Assembly: GCA_016719925.1 (NCBI GenBank)
Contig: JADJYC010000008.1
Span: 124,001 to 188,000 of the forward strand
DNA from: Crocinitomicaceae bacterium
GTDB taxonomy: Bacteria > Bacteroidota > Bacteroidia > Flavobacteriales_D > Crocinitomicaceae
Direction of reading: 5' to 3'
Length of the DNA stretch: 64,000 nucleotides
Each line of letters starts with the position of its first letter. Position 1 is the first letter of the stretch. Both the position numbers and the translations under genes were made by a program. Under the pieces are notes generated by a model. That model was not told the DNA's origin, ran no database searches, and saw only the letters and a list, made by a program, of their open reading frames with translations. Positions 37,873 to 46,683 of the stretch are shown piece after piece.

Positions 37873-38546
37873 CCGAAACTTTTTTCAGGGCATTGTCCTA
37901 CATTTTTCATCCACTGTTAATGCCGTTAATGGCACTCTATTTTCTTCTTGAATTACCAACCATGCCAAACAGCCTTTATCTGTTTGATGCACTTTGTTTT
38001 TTTCCCGAGGAAGTTAAATTCAGATTATATCTGGTGATGGGCGTACTTACCTTTGTTGCTCCGCTGCTGAGTGTTCTGATCATGTACTGGAACAGAATGG
38101 TGACAAGCCTCCATATGGAAAAAAGAGAAGAACGTTTTTACCCGTATGTCATTGTTACTTTCTATTTTATACTTGCTTATTCTTTTCTGAGATATCAATG
38201 GCCTGAAAAATTACAGCATCCTGCATTGCTCAGTTTTTCTTTTGGAATGATTGTTATCAATGTCCTGCTGATTATTTTTAATTTCAGATATAAAGTAAGC
38301 GCCCATGCTGCGGCAATTTTTGGTGTTTGCGGATTACTGATTGCTTATAACCAGACACAACTTTCCCGCTTTGTGGAAATAGAACTGCCTAATCTGGGTT
38401 TCATTATTGTGTTTGTTGTAATCAGCGGATTGGTTGTTACCGGAAGACTGATATTAAAAGCACATTCGGTTGGTGAAGTATTAACTGGCATGTTTATTGG
38501 TTTTACAGTTATGTACACCTTTGTGAAATTTGGAATTTATTATTGA
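37869..38546 (+). CDS. PAP2-like integral membrane protein
   Basis: 225 residues with about six TM segments. The C-half has remnants of the PAP2 phosphatase pattern: KVSAHAAAIFG in place of the PSGHA motif, and TGRLILKAHSVGEVLTG in place of SRxxxxxHxxxD, with the His but Glu where Asp is usual. The family is found across Bacteroidota, and true phosphatase activity is uncertain. Its ATG overlaps the rpoN stop by 4 bases, and the M48 peptidase gene starts a few bases after its end, so the three are probably co-transcribed. Confidence 0.7.
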   Translation: MTETFFRALSYIFHPLLMPLMALYFLLELPTMPNSLYLFDALCFFPEEVKFRLYLVMGVLTFVAPLLSVLIMYWNRMVTSLHMEKREERFYPYVIVTFYFILAYSFLRYQWPEKLQHPALLSFSFGMIVINVLLIIFNFRYKVSAHAAAIFGVCGLLIAYNQTQLSRFVEIELPNLGFIIVFVVISGLVVTGRLILKAHSVGEVLTGMFIGFTVMYTFVKFGIYY

Positions 38547-38551
38547 AATTT

Positions 38552-39358
38552 ATGAAAGCGTATTTGATTCTAACATCACTCATCAGTTCAGCCATATTAG
38601 TTGGATGCGGACTGGCAAAAGACGACAGCGAAGTGCCTGACGGCGGGTTTAATTTATTTACTGTGCAGCAGGATCGAGATCTTGGAATGCAGGTAGCCCA
38701 GGAGATTGAAAGTAATCCGGCAGAATATCCCATTCTTGATTCTGCATCTAACGTAAAGGCGTACAAATACATTTATGATATCCGTAATAAAATTCTGGCC
38801 ACCGGAAAAGTGAAACACAAAAATGAATTTGCGTGGAGAATAAGAATCATTAATGATGAAAAAACACTGAATGCATTTTGTACACCGGGCGGTTACATTT
38901 ATGTCTATACCGGAATTATAAAGTATCTCGACAATGAATCACAACTCGCAGGAGTAATGGGCCATGAAATGGGCCATGCTGATTTACGTCACTCAACAAG
39001 ACAAATGACAAAATTATTTGGTGTTCAGATTCTGATGAACGCAGCACTGGGTGATTCATCGGCAGTAGGACAAATTACAACAGCCCTGATTGGATTAAGT
39101 TTCAGCCGTGATCATGAAACAGAAGCTGACCGTATGTCTGTTGAATATCTCTGCCCTACTGACTGGCCGGCTGATGGTGCAGCAGGATTTTTTGAAAAGA
39201 TTGAAGCATCTGGTGGTGTAGGAGTTCCTGAATGGCTGAGTACACATCCAAGTCCTGAAAACAGAATCAATAACTATCACACCTGGGCAACCGAAAGCGG
39301 ATGCGGTGGTTCAAATAAACATGAGTCAGAATATGACGCGTTCAAGCGATTATTCTGA
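38552..39358 (+). CDS. M48 family metallopeptidase lipoprotein
   Basis: 268 residues from ATG 38552 (MKAYLILTSL); the longer frame begins at a TTG. The lipobox is SAILVGC. The zinc site is HEMGHADLRHS with the third ligand in ETEADRMSVEYL. M48 lipoproteins of this kind (YggG/LoiP/BepA-like) degrade or quality-control outer-membrane and periplasmic proteins. The family segments LNAFCTPGGYIYVYTGI and STHPSPENRINN are present. It follows the PAP2-like gene in a probable rpoN transcript. Confidence 0.92.
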   Translation: MKAYLILTSLISSAILVGCGLAKDDSEVPDGGFNLFTVQQDRDLGMQVAQEIESNPAEYPILDSASNVKAYKYIYDIRNKILATGKVKHKNEFAWRIRIINDEKTLNAFCTPGGYIYVYTGIIKYLDNESQLAGVMGHEMGHADLRHSTRQMTKLFGVQILMNAALGDSSAVGQITTALIGLSFSRDHETEADRMSVEYLCPTDWPADGAAGFFEKIEASGGVGVPEWLSTHPSPENRINNYHTWATESGCGGSNKHESEYDAFKRLF

Positions 39359-39368
39359 TAACTGAGAA

Positions 39369-39716
39369 TCAATAAGCGTATTCAATTTTTCTGGTCTTCA
39401 AATTCAGTTTGAATCGCTGATGTGTTTCCCAGTTATCATGATTCCAAACCAAATTTGGAAAATAAATACTGCTCTGCAAATGAATTATAACAGCATTTTC
39501 ATCCGGTATTTCCTGAATTAATTCAGCAGCCATCGAACCAGAAAATTTTTTATACTCCGGATCAATCAGATAATTTACAATAATCCGGTTGTCATTAAAT
39601 ACTATTTCAAAATCCAGACAATGTGTTGTATAAGAATAGCCATCCTGGTATTGTCCATGATCAGTGGCTCCTCCCATTTTAGTATTAGATGCACTATATT
39701 TTCCGGTGAAATCCAA
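39369..39716 (-). CDS. Hypothetical protein, 115 aa
   Basis: I do not recognise a family. The protein is soluble and beta-rich, with aromatic and charged residues (IVFNDNRIIVNYLIDPEY, SSIYFPNLVWNHDNWETHQ). The first in-frame start is a TTG at 39716, 9 bases after the lysC stop; no ATG lies upstream. The spacing suggests co-transcription with lysC. The 3' end converges on the M48 gene 10 bases away. Confidence 0.55.
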   Translation of the reverse strand: MDFTGKYSASNTKMGGATDHGQYQDGYSYTTHCLDFEIVFNDNRIIVNYLIDPEYKKFSGSMAAELIQEIPDENAVIIHLQSSIYFPNLVWNHDNWETHQRFKLNLKTRKIEYAY

Positions 39717-39725
39717 GTCTGTTTC

Positions 39726-41014
39726 TCAGTTATTCGTGTCAACAGATACATCTTTCATCACAATTCTTGCGGTGTGTCTTGATTTTTGTTCCAGATAAAT
39801 TTTCTTGTCTACCGTTACACGTTCAATGGTTGGCTGATCATAATGACGGATAGTCACCAATTCTAATCCTTCATTGTATTTAACAAAATACTGCCCCGTG
39901 AAGTGATCAAATATTTTTTTCAGATCTACTTTGTCACCATCCACACAAAATGAAAAACTCACGGCTGAATTTTGCATCAGGTGAATACGGATACTTTCTT
40001 TATTCAGATAACTGAAAATTTCTTCCAAATTTTCTTCCACCACAAATGAAAAATCTTTTGGCGTAAGTGAAATTAAAACCTGATTCATTTTAAAAATGAA
40101 GGACGGAATATTTGCGTCAAAATCAATAGACGCCTGAATAACGGAGCCTTTGGCATGCGGATCAATAAATGACTTTACATGCAGCGGAATATTTTTCTTT
40201 TTTAATGGCTGAATTGTTTTGGGGTGAATAACAGAGGCACCAAAATAAGCTAACTCAATCGCCTCACGGAAAGAAATTTTTTCCAGTAAAACAGTATTGT
40301 CAAAATATTTTGGATCTGCATTCAACATCCCCGGAACATCTTTCCAGATTGTCACATCTTCTGCATTGAGACAATACGCAAGAATAGCAGCAGTAAAATC
40401 TGAACCTTCACGCCCAAGCGTAGTAGTCAATCCTTCTGGTGTGTGACCAATAAATCCTTGTGTAATGACACTTTGAGTACCTGAATTAAAGGCGTCATTA
40501 ATTTGCTTGCTTACCAGTTCTTCTGTTTTTTCCCAATCGATATTAGCTTCTCTCCAGCGGTCAGTAGTTCGAATTACTTTGCGGGCATCCATCCACGCCG
40601 TTTTGAAATTTTGAGAGACAAGAAATGCGGCCACAATTTTTGTTGAAATAACTTCACCCAAAGAAATGATCTGGTCATATTCAAAATTGTAATTATCACC
40701 GTGTGCTTGTGCACAGCGAGATTTCAATTCTTCAAAAATACGGTTTACTTCAGCCTCCGCTGCAGCTTTGTTGTCACCAAATAATTCAGCAATAATCTGC
40801 TGATGAAACTTGTTTAAATCATCAATCAGCTGATTCGTTTTTCCATCACCATTCCAAAATGATTTCATAATTGCTTCAAGGGCATTTGTTGTTTTGCCCA
40901 TAGCTGAAATTACCACCACCAGTTTTCATTTTTAAACAGATCAATAATTCTGGCAACATTTTTTACTGCTGAGACATCTTTCACTGATGCACCTCCGAAT
41001 TTGAAAACACGCAT
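39726..41014 (-). CDS. lysC: Aspartokinase (one frameshift)
   Basis: 429 residues from ATG 41014 when the frame is repaired. It phosphorylates aspartate, the entry step to lysine, threonine and methionine, feeding Asd encoded at 12548. The N-terminus MRVFKFGGASVKDVSAVKNV is the aspartokinase nucleotide motif, but it sits in another frame from the body. One A is missing from the run at 40923-40926; repair gives NEKLVVVISAMGKTTNALE. Later motifs are TTLGREGSDFTAAILAYCL and VTIWKDVPGMLNADP. The C-terminal ~120 residues hold ACT-like regulatory regions. It appears monofunctional, with no homoserine dehydrogenase fused. Confidence 0.93.
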
Positions 41015-41029
41015 TTCAATAATTTTGTA

Positions 41030-41037
41030 CAAAAGTA
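41030..41037 (-). promoter_or_regulatory. -7 promoter element for lysC (TACTTTTG)
   Basis: A perfect TAnnTTTG match on the minus strand, 16 bases before the lysC ATG. The remaining gap 41038-41267 is A/T-rich with nothing else recognised. Confidence 0.5.
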
Positions 41038-41267
41038 ATACGACTCATTACAATCTGAATGATTGAGAAACGCATTTGATTATTTATCACGATTGCTTTA
41101 TTTTTTGTGAAAATTGTAATTCATGTGACTGGTTCCCCCTCATTTGAAATCCGCTGTTCACAGTGCTGGACCTAATTATCAAACTTTTTTTAAATTTAAC
41201 CGGCAATGATCTGTCATGCAACAAATAAGAACGCATGTGCGTCTTTGCTAAGTAACCTAACCCGAAT

Positions 41268-44200
41268 ATGAAAAAACTTTTGAATTACTTTGAAGTAAAA
41301 TCACTTTTCACTTTGCTGATTTTATTTTTTGCATCAGCCGCCTTAACACAGGAAAACTGCAACAACAACATCGATGATGATGCTGACGGATTGATTGATT
41401 GTTTAGATCCGGATTGTATGGCAAGTTCAGACTGCCCGGCTTTTGCTTTCCCTGGCTCATGTCTTCCCATTGGATATTATCCGGATATTACCGGAACAAA
41501 AGGAGGCTTTAAACCTGCCGGTTCTACAGCTGATGTTACACTTCCTATTATTCCAAATTCTAATCGTGTTTCATTAATTATTCAGGGATGTTATCAGGGA
41601 GAAGTAAATAATGGAGGTATGGGTGTCAATGACCTCAATCACGCAGAAGAACGTGTAATCTGGGGACGCGTTGAGATGGATTTGGATAACGATATCTCAT
41701 CCGGTTGGGTAGAATATCTGGTAAACAATCACGAATCAAGAAGATTCTCCTGGGTAGATCAGCCTTTGAGTCCTGCCAGTACATCAACATACACAACTGT
41801 GGGTTATGATATGAATGAATTGCTCAACTACAATTTTGTTTTTGATCAGGCAGGACCAAATATTGTTGTTGGCTGCACGCGACCGGAAATTGATATTTCT
41901 TACTACGCTATTTTCTATGGAAATTTTACATCACAAAGTTTAACCCGGATCGACGGTGCGGATCCGTCTCAGTATCCTACTTATTTTGACTCTGGAATTT
42001 TACCCGCAAATATTACTCAAACAATCGATCTTCAGGCAGCGCCAAATGATCCGGATTATATTCAGATCCGGGCTATCGGAATTAATCAGAACCGTTATGG
42101 TAATTCAGGTGTTCTTGTTGAAGATGTGCGTGAAGAATGTATCTCCATCAAATACATTTTACTTGATATGAATAACATGACGGCATCAGGAGCAATCACT
42201 GTAAGTAACGGAAACATACCTGACATGGCTTCTTCATTTACGTTTGAAAATTACGATATCACAACCGGAAACCGCATTCTTGCCAGTTCAACAACATTAG
42301 GCGATGTGGTTGCAAATCAACTTGCGCCCAATCAAATTTCCATTGCTGATATGACCATAGAAATTGTAGGTAATCAAATGATTATTACAAGAGAATCTGC
42401 CTATGCAAAAGACTACAATGAAATTTATTATATCGAGTTTTTGAAATACACGGATGAACCTTATTCATCCAGTTTCTTCATCACTGATAATGCATACAGC
42501 GGACCAACAGATATTGGATTTGATTCTGGTGCAAATAATAATGGTATTGGTGTTTCAGGATTTGTAGATTTCACTATACCTAACGGAGCAAAAAGAGCTT
42601 ATCTGGAAGTACGTGCCAACGGAAATTATATGCCGTTTACTCCTTCCAGTTTCTTTGCCCCCGCTCCATCCAATACAACAAAAACAAACGGTAACCAGAT
42701 GTATTGTTTTACAGAGGTGAATTTTGATTTGAATGCCACCACTGGATTTTATGCAACCGTTACAACAGCAACACAACAACAACTTTACGCCTGGCAGGAA
42801 GTGCCAATCAACCCAGCTGTAGATTTAACTACAACTGGAATTTATGGTCAGCTTCCCTCCAGTGATGAGCGTATCAATTTTGAAATTATTCCTCCGGATA
42901 TTTTCCGTGTGCATCTCACCAATGATAATATTGCCTACGAACGTACTTTGCAGATTACATTTTTAGGTTCAAAAGTAAATCTGGTGTACAGCACATTTGA
43001 TCAGAACACTTCTATCAGTGACGGATGTGACAGTGCTTATTTCGATATGGAAATCTGTAATTCCGGAGGTAGTGATCTAACTCAGCCGGTTCCGATTTCT
43101 TTCTATTATGGTGATCCTACAACAGATCCTACAGCAGTTTATTTGCAGACAGACATGTACAATCTGAATATTGAACAAGGACAATGTGCAACGTTTACTT
43201 TTGGTGTTGATATTGCATCATTGGGCGGAGCATCAACCGGTGACATCACTGTAGTTTTAAATGACAACGGAAGTTTTGCCGGCGCACCGGGAACAGTTAT
43301 TCCGGCAGTATTTCAGGCGGATGATTTATACAATCAGGGTAATGCGGTTTTAGAGTGTGAATTTGATTACAACATCATTTCAGCAAACTATACCATCACT
43401 GCACCTCCACCGCCAACAATTACATTTAACCAAAATACATTTACAATTTGTCCGGACGATGACGCAACAATTATTGCAACTCCAAGCGGAACAGTTGGGG
43501 CAGTAACATACGACTGGTCACCTGATCCCGGGTCAACCAATACAATAACTGTTTCACCCAATGTACTTACCTGGTATTACCTTGATCTGACAGATGAATG
43601 TCAAACTGTAACTGATTCTGTTAAAGTTGAAATTGGTTCTGTTAATATCACTTCAATCAATATTACTGATGCAACAAACTGTCCGGGTGTTGTCGGAACT
43701 CCGGGATCTATTTCAGTCTTGCCAAATGATCCAACATGGCTCTATACATTAACAGGAGGAACAGGTACAGTTGGTCCGCAGATTAACGGAAATTTTTCAA
43801 ATCTCGACGGAGGTATGTACTACTTTTTAAATGTGGAAGATGATGCAGGATGTGAAATTGACACAGCTATTTTTGTTGGTCTGGGTGCTAACGCAGTAAC
43901 TGCAACATGGATGCCCGGCGCATTAAGTGACGTAACCTGTTTTGGAGATTTGAACGGCTCCGCAGAAATACAAAATGTTGCCGGCGGAATTACACCTCCG
44001 TATGATATTACCTGGGTTCATACATCTGGTATTTATGCAACCTCGACAACCGGAGTTGGTGGTGGAAATGCAATCAACAACCTGATGGGCGGTAACTGGA
44101 TTGTTACTGTTACCGATCAGGAAGGATGTGCCTGGTCTTTTCTGTTTGACATTTTTGAACCGGAAGAACTTACACTCGTATTCAATTCCAATGAACCATC

Positions 44201-45515
44201 ATGCTTTCAGTTTGATGACGGATCTGTTACTGTCAACACAACAGGAGGAAACGGAAGTAATGTTTTTGTAATTGAAGATGGTACAAGTACACAGATTAAT
44301 TCAGGAAATTCCAATACAGCAAATCAATTAGGAACAGGTTGGTATTATGCCTCAATTACCGATTCAGAAGGATGCAGTGTTTTAGATTCTATTTTTCTGG
44401 ATGAGCCGGGTGAACTGAATGTAGATTTAAATATTACTGATCCATTGTGTTATGGATACATTACCGGACAAGCCATTGTAGATACTGTATATAATTATAC
44501 CGGCAGTTATGATAATGTCGGATATTTCTGGGCACCTAATCCGGGAGGAATTGGCGGACTTGGCGCAGACTCAGCTACTGCATTGCCAGAAGGGGGATAC
44601 GTATTAACCATCAACGATGAAAACGGATGTTCAAATACATTTGACTTTGATATTACTTATCCTGATTCAATGTACTTCAGTGAACTGGGAATGCATCCGG
44701 CGTTTTGCAGAATGTTTTCTTATCAGAGTGGTAACGGAGTAGTTTACGCTGCCGCTGCCGGCGGAACCGGAAACTTTACCTATACGTGGATCAATTATGA
44801 AACCGATGAATCAAGTAATAATTCAACATGGGGCGGATTAAATCCGGGTGAATATACCATCTATGTAGTTGATGACAATGGTTGTGTTTTATCTTCAGTG
44901 ATGCAGTTAGATTCACTGAATCCAATTGCCGATTTTGAAATGACATCTCCGCAGTTTACTTCTAATTATTTTGGAACTGCTCCGGTTGATGTTCACTTCA
45001 TTAATCTGTCACAAAATTTTGCCAATGCATTTGATCCAAATGCTGATACTACGTTCTTCTGGAACTTTAATACAGGTAATCCTCCGGGATGGATTATTTC
45101 ACATGATGTAAATGAAACATTTGACTCTACTTATCTCAACGGAGGAACATATGATGTTTGTTTAGTTGCTTTAAATAAAAACGGATGTTCAGATACGCTT
45201 TGTAAGCCACTGGTAATTTATGATCCGTTGGTTTTTGTTCCCGTAAACGTATTCACCCCTGGATCTGGTGATGCAAATAACGTATTCACTTTCTATGACA
45301 AATCATTTGCTGTGGCAGAATTTCAATGCACAATTGTTAACCGCTGGGGAGTTGTCATGTTTGAAATGGATGACATTACCGATGCCTGGGATGGTACAGA
45401 TAAAAACGGTTCAGCATGCGTTGACGGAGTTTACTTTTATACTTACACAGGCGCAGCACAAAACGGAACTCCTTTTGAAGGACAAGGCAACGTTACACTT
45501 ATCAGAGGAAAATAA
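41268..45515 (+). CDS. Giant secreted protein with gliding-motility-associated C-terminal domain
   Basis: 1415 residues. The signal peptide (LFTLLILFFASAALTQ) is followed by a Cys-containing calcium-binding-like segment (NNIDDDADGLIDCLDPDC). A large region without known similarity (about 65-660) contains strands of repeated ACG-rich sequence. From about 830 several SprB-like repeats appear (CFGDLNGSAEI, SCFQFDDGSVTVNTTGGNG, WYYASITDSEGCSVLDS). A PKD-like domain follows (DTTFFWNFNTGNPPG). The last ~90 residues are a CHU_C type B T9SS signal (VNVFTPGSGDANN, VNRWGVVMFEMDD, AWDGTDKNGSACVDGVYFY). It is probably a surface adhesin or structural protein. It is monocistronic with a terminator. Confidence 0.88.
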   Translation: MKKLLNYFEVKSLFTLLILFFASAALTQENCNNNIDDDADGLIDCLDPDCMASSDCPAFAFPGSCLPIGYYPDITGTKGGFKPAGSTADVTLPIIPNSNRVSLIIQGCYQGEVNNGGMGVNDLNHAEERVIWGRVEMDLDNDISSGWVEYLVNNHESRRFSWVDQPLSPASTSTYTTVGYDMNELLNYNFVFDQAGPNIVVGCTRPEIDISYYAIFYGNFTSQSLTRIDGADPSQYPTYFDSGILPANITQTIDLQAAPNDPDYIQIRAIGINQNRYGNSGVLVEDVREECISIKYILLDMNNMTASGAITVSNGNIPDMASSFTFENYDITTGNRILASSTTLGDVVANQLAPNQISIADMTIEIVGNQMIITRESAYAKDYNEIYYIEFLKYTDEPYSSSFFITDNAYSGPTDIGFDSGANNNGIGVSGFVDFTIPNGAKRAYLEVRANGNYMPFTPSSFFAPAPSNTTKTNGNQMYCFTEVNFDLNATTGFYATVTTATQQQLYAWQEVPINPAVDLTTTGIYGQLPSSDERINFEIIPPDIFRVHLTNDNIAYERTLQITFLGSKVNLVYSTFDQNTSISDGCDSAYFDMEICNSGGSDLTQPVPISFYYGDPTTDPTAVYLQTDMYNLNIEQGQCATFTFGVDIASLGGASTGDITVVLNDNGSFAGAPGTVIPAVFQADDLYNQGNAVLECEFDYNIISANYTITAPPPPTITFNQNTFTICPDDDATIIATPSGTVGAVTYDWSPDPGSTNTITVSPNVLTWYYLDLTDECQTVTDSVKVEIGSVNITSINITDATNCPGVVGTPGSISVLPNDPTWLYTLTGGTGTVGPQINGNFSNLDGGMYYFLNVEDDAGCEIDTAIFVGLGANAVTATWMPGALSDVTCFGDLNGSAEIQNVAGGITPPYDITWVHTSGIYATSTTGVGGGNAINNLMGGNWIVTVTDQEGCAWSFLFDIFEPEELTLVFNSNEPSCFQFDDGSVTVNTTGGNGSNVFVIEDGTSTQINSGNSNTANQLGTGWYYASITDSEGCSVLDSIFLDEPGELNVDLNITDPLCYGYITGQAIVDTVYNYTGSYDNVGYFWAPNPGGIGGLGADSATALPEGGYVLTINDENGCSNTFDFDITYPDSMYFSELGMHPAFCRMFSYQSGNGVVYAAAAGGTGNFTYTWINYETDESSNNSTWGGLNPGEYTIYVVDDNGCVLSSVMQLDSLNPIADFEMTSPQFTSNYFGTAPVDVHFINLSQNFANAFDPNADTTFFWNFNTGNPPGWIISHDVNETFDSTYLNGGTYDVCLVALNKNGCSDTLCKPLVIYDPLVFVPVNVFTPGSGDANNVFTFYDKSFAVAEFQCTIVNRWGVVMFEMDDITDAWDGTDKNGSACVDGVYFYTYTGAAQNGTPFEGQGNVTLIRGK

Positions 45516-45534
45516 TTCTGCTAGAATAACTTTA

Positions 45535-45574
45535 GAAAAAAATCCGCTTCCAGGTTTTGGGGCGGATTTTTTTT
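45535..45574 (+). terminator. Rho-independent terminator after the 1415-aa protein gene
   Basis: AATCCGC (45541-45547) pairs with GCGGATT (45562-45568), with an A run before it and a run of about 8 T after it. Confidence 0.85.
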
Positions 45575-45653
45575 GATAAATCAATATAATAGCTTTCAGT
45601 GCGCTTAGCGGCAAACGATCCTGCTATAAATCAGGGTTTCGCAGTCATGATCT

Positions 45654-45752
45654 CCCGCAGATATACGCAAACAAATTACGCTGAATACACAGAATTTTGA
45701 AGTAAATAATTTCAGCAATTATCCGCGCCATTTTTCTGCGGAAATCTGCGGG
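45654..45752. repeat. Inverted repeat CCCGCAGAT ... ATCTGCGGG
   Basis: Perfect 9-bp inverted arms at 45654-45662 and 45744-45752, with further CTGCGG and ACGCA fragments between them. This kind of intergenic motif is common in Bacteroidota genomes. It occupies most of the 300-base gap 45516-45815, which otherwise holds only the terminator. Confidence 0.5.
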
Positions 45753-45815
45753 AAAAATATTTTGATCACAGAAAATATTTCTGCTTCTTCTAATTTTAGT
45801 ATGTCCACGGAAAAT

Positions 45816-46615
45816 TTATTTCTCTTTGCGCAGATATGCCAGATAATAAACAGATGAAACAAGAAGTGTTCCTCCGATTATATTACCAATAGTTGAAGCA
45901 AGAATATTATAAAACATTCCGGTTATATTCATCGGTTCTGGTGAAAGCACATAGCCATATGGAAGAAAAAACCAATTTGCAATGCTGTGTTCAAATCCAA
46001 TTGCAACAAACACAGAAACCGGAAAAATAATTGCCAGAATTTTATCCGTTACGGTATGTCCCGCCATTACTATCCAGACAGCAATACAAACAAGTGCATT
46101 ACATAAAACACCTCTGATCAAAACCACAACAAAACTCAGTTCAGATTTATTTTTTGCGATTGCCACTGCGTGATTTCCAACTTCGCCGGCATTGAGAGAA
46201 TCAATATCTGCAAACCATACCAGCATAACTGTTAATATTGCTCCTACAGCATTTCCTGTGTAAACGATTATCCAGTTTCTGACCAGATCACTTGTTTTTA
46301 TTTTTCCGGAAGCCCAGGCCATTGCCATCAGATTATTCCCGGTAAATAGTTCTGCTCCCGCAATAACTACCAGAATTAATCCCAGTGAAAAGTAATACCA
46401 CCAATCAAACGTGAAATTCCAAAATCCAAATCGCTGTTACAGGTTGTGACCAGATAAAAAAGTGCGCCCATGGAAATAAATGCACCCGCCAGTAACGCCA
46501 GCACAAAAAGTTTAATCAATGACAGCCGCGCCTTGGTGACTCCTGTTTGCTCAATCCGGTGTGCAATCTCTGAAGGATTGTAAGCGTCTGAATTATTTTG
46601 TGTTTCCGGATTCAT
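45816..46615 (-). CDS. Formate/nitrite transporter family protein (one frameshift)
   Basis: 266 residues when frames 46376-46615 and 45816-46328 are joined. FNT proteins are pentameric channels for formate, nitrite or hydrosulfide. Visible elements are the N-terminal IAHRIEQTGVTKARLSLIKL, the TM1 FVLALLAGAFISMGALF, the family AGAELFTGNNLMAMAWASGK motif, NAVGAILTV and the GFEHSIANWFFLPYG segment. One T is missing from the run at 46388-46391 (plus-strand A run); repair gives GGITFSLGLILVVIAGAEL. The ion it carries is not shown by context: no formate dehydrogenase or nitrite reductase is nearby. Confidence 0.9.
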
Positions 46616-46683
46616 TAATACTACTAAACGTATGTTGTACGGGGATTTTAAGATTTTGTTTGGGTGAACAGAACTCTTTGAAA

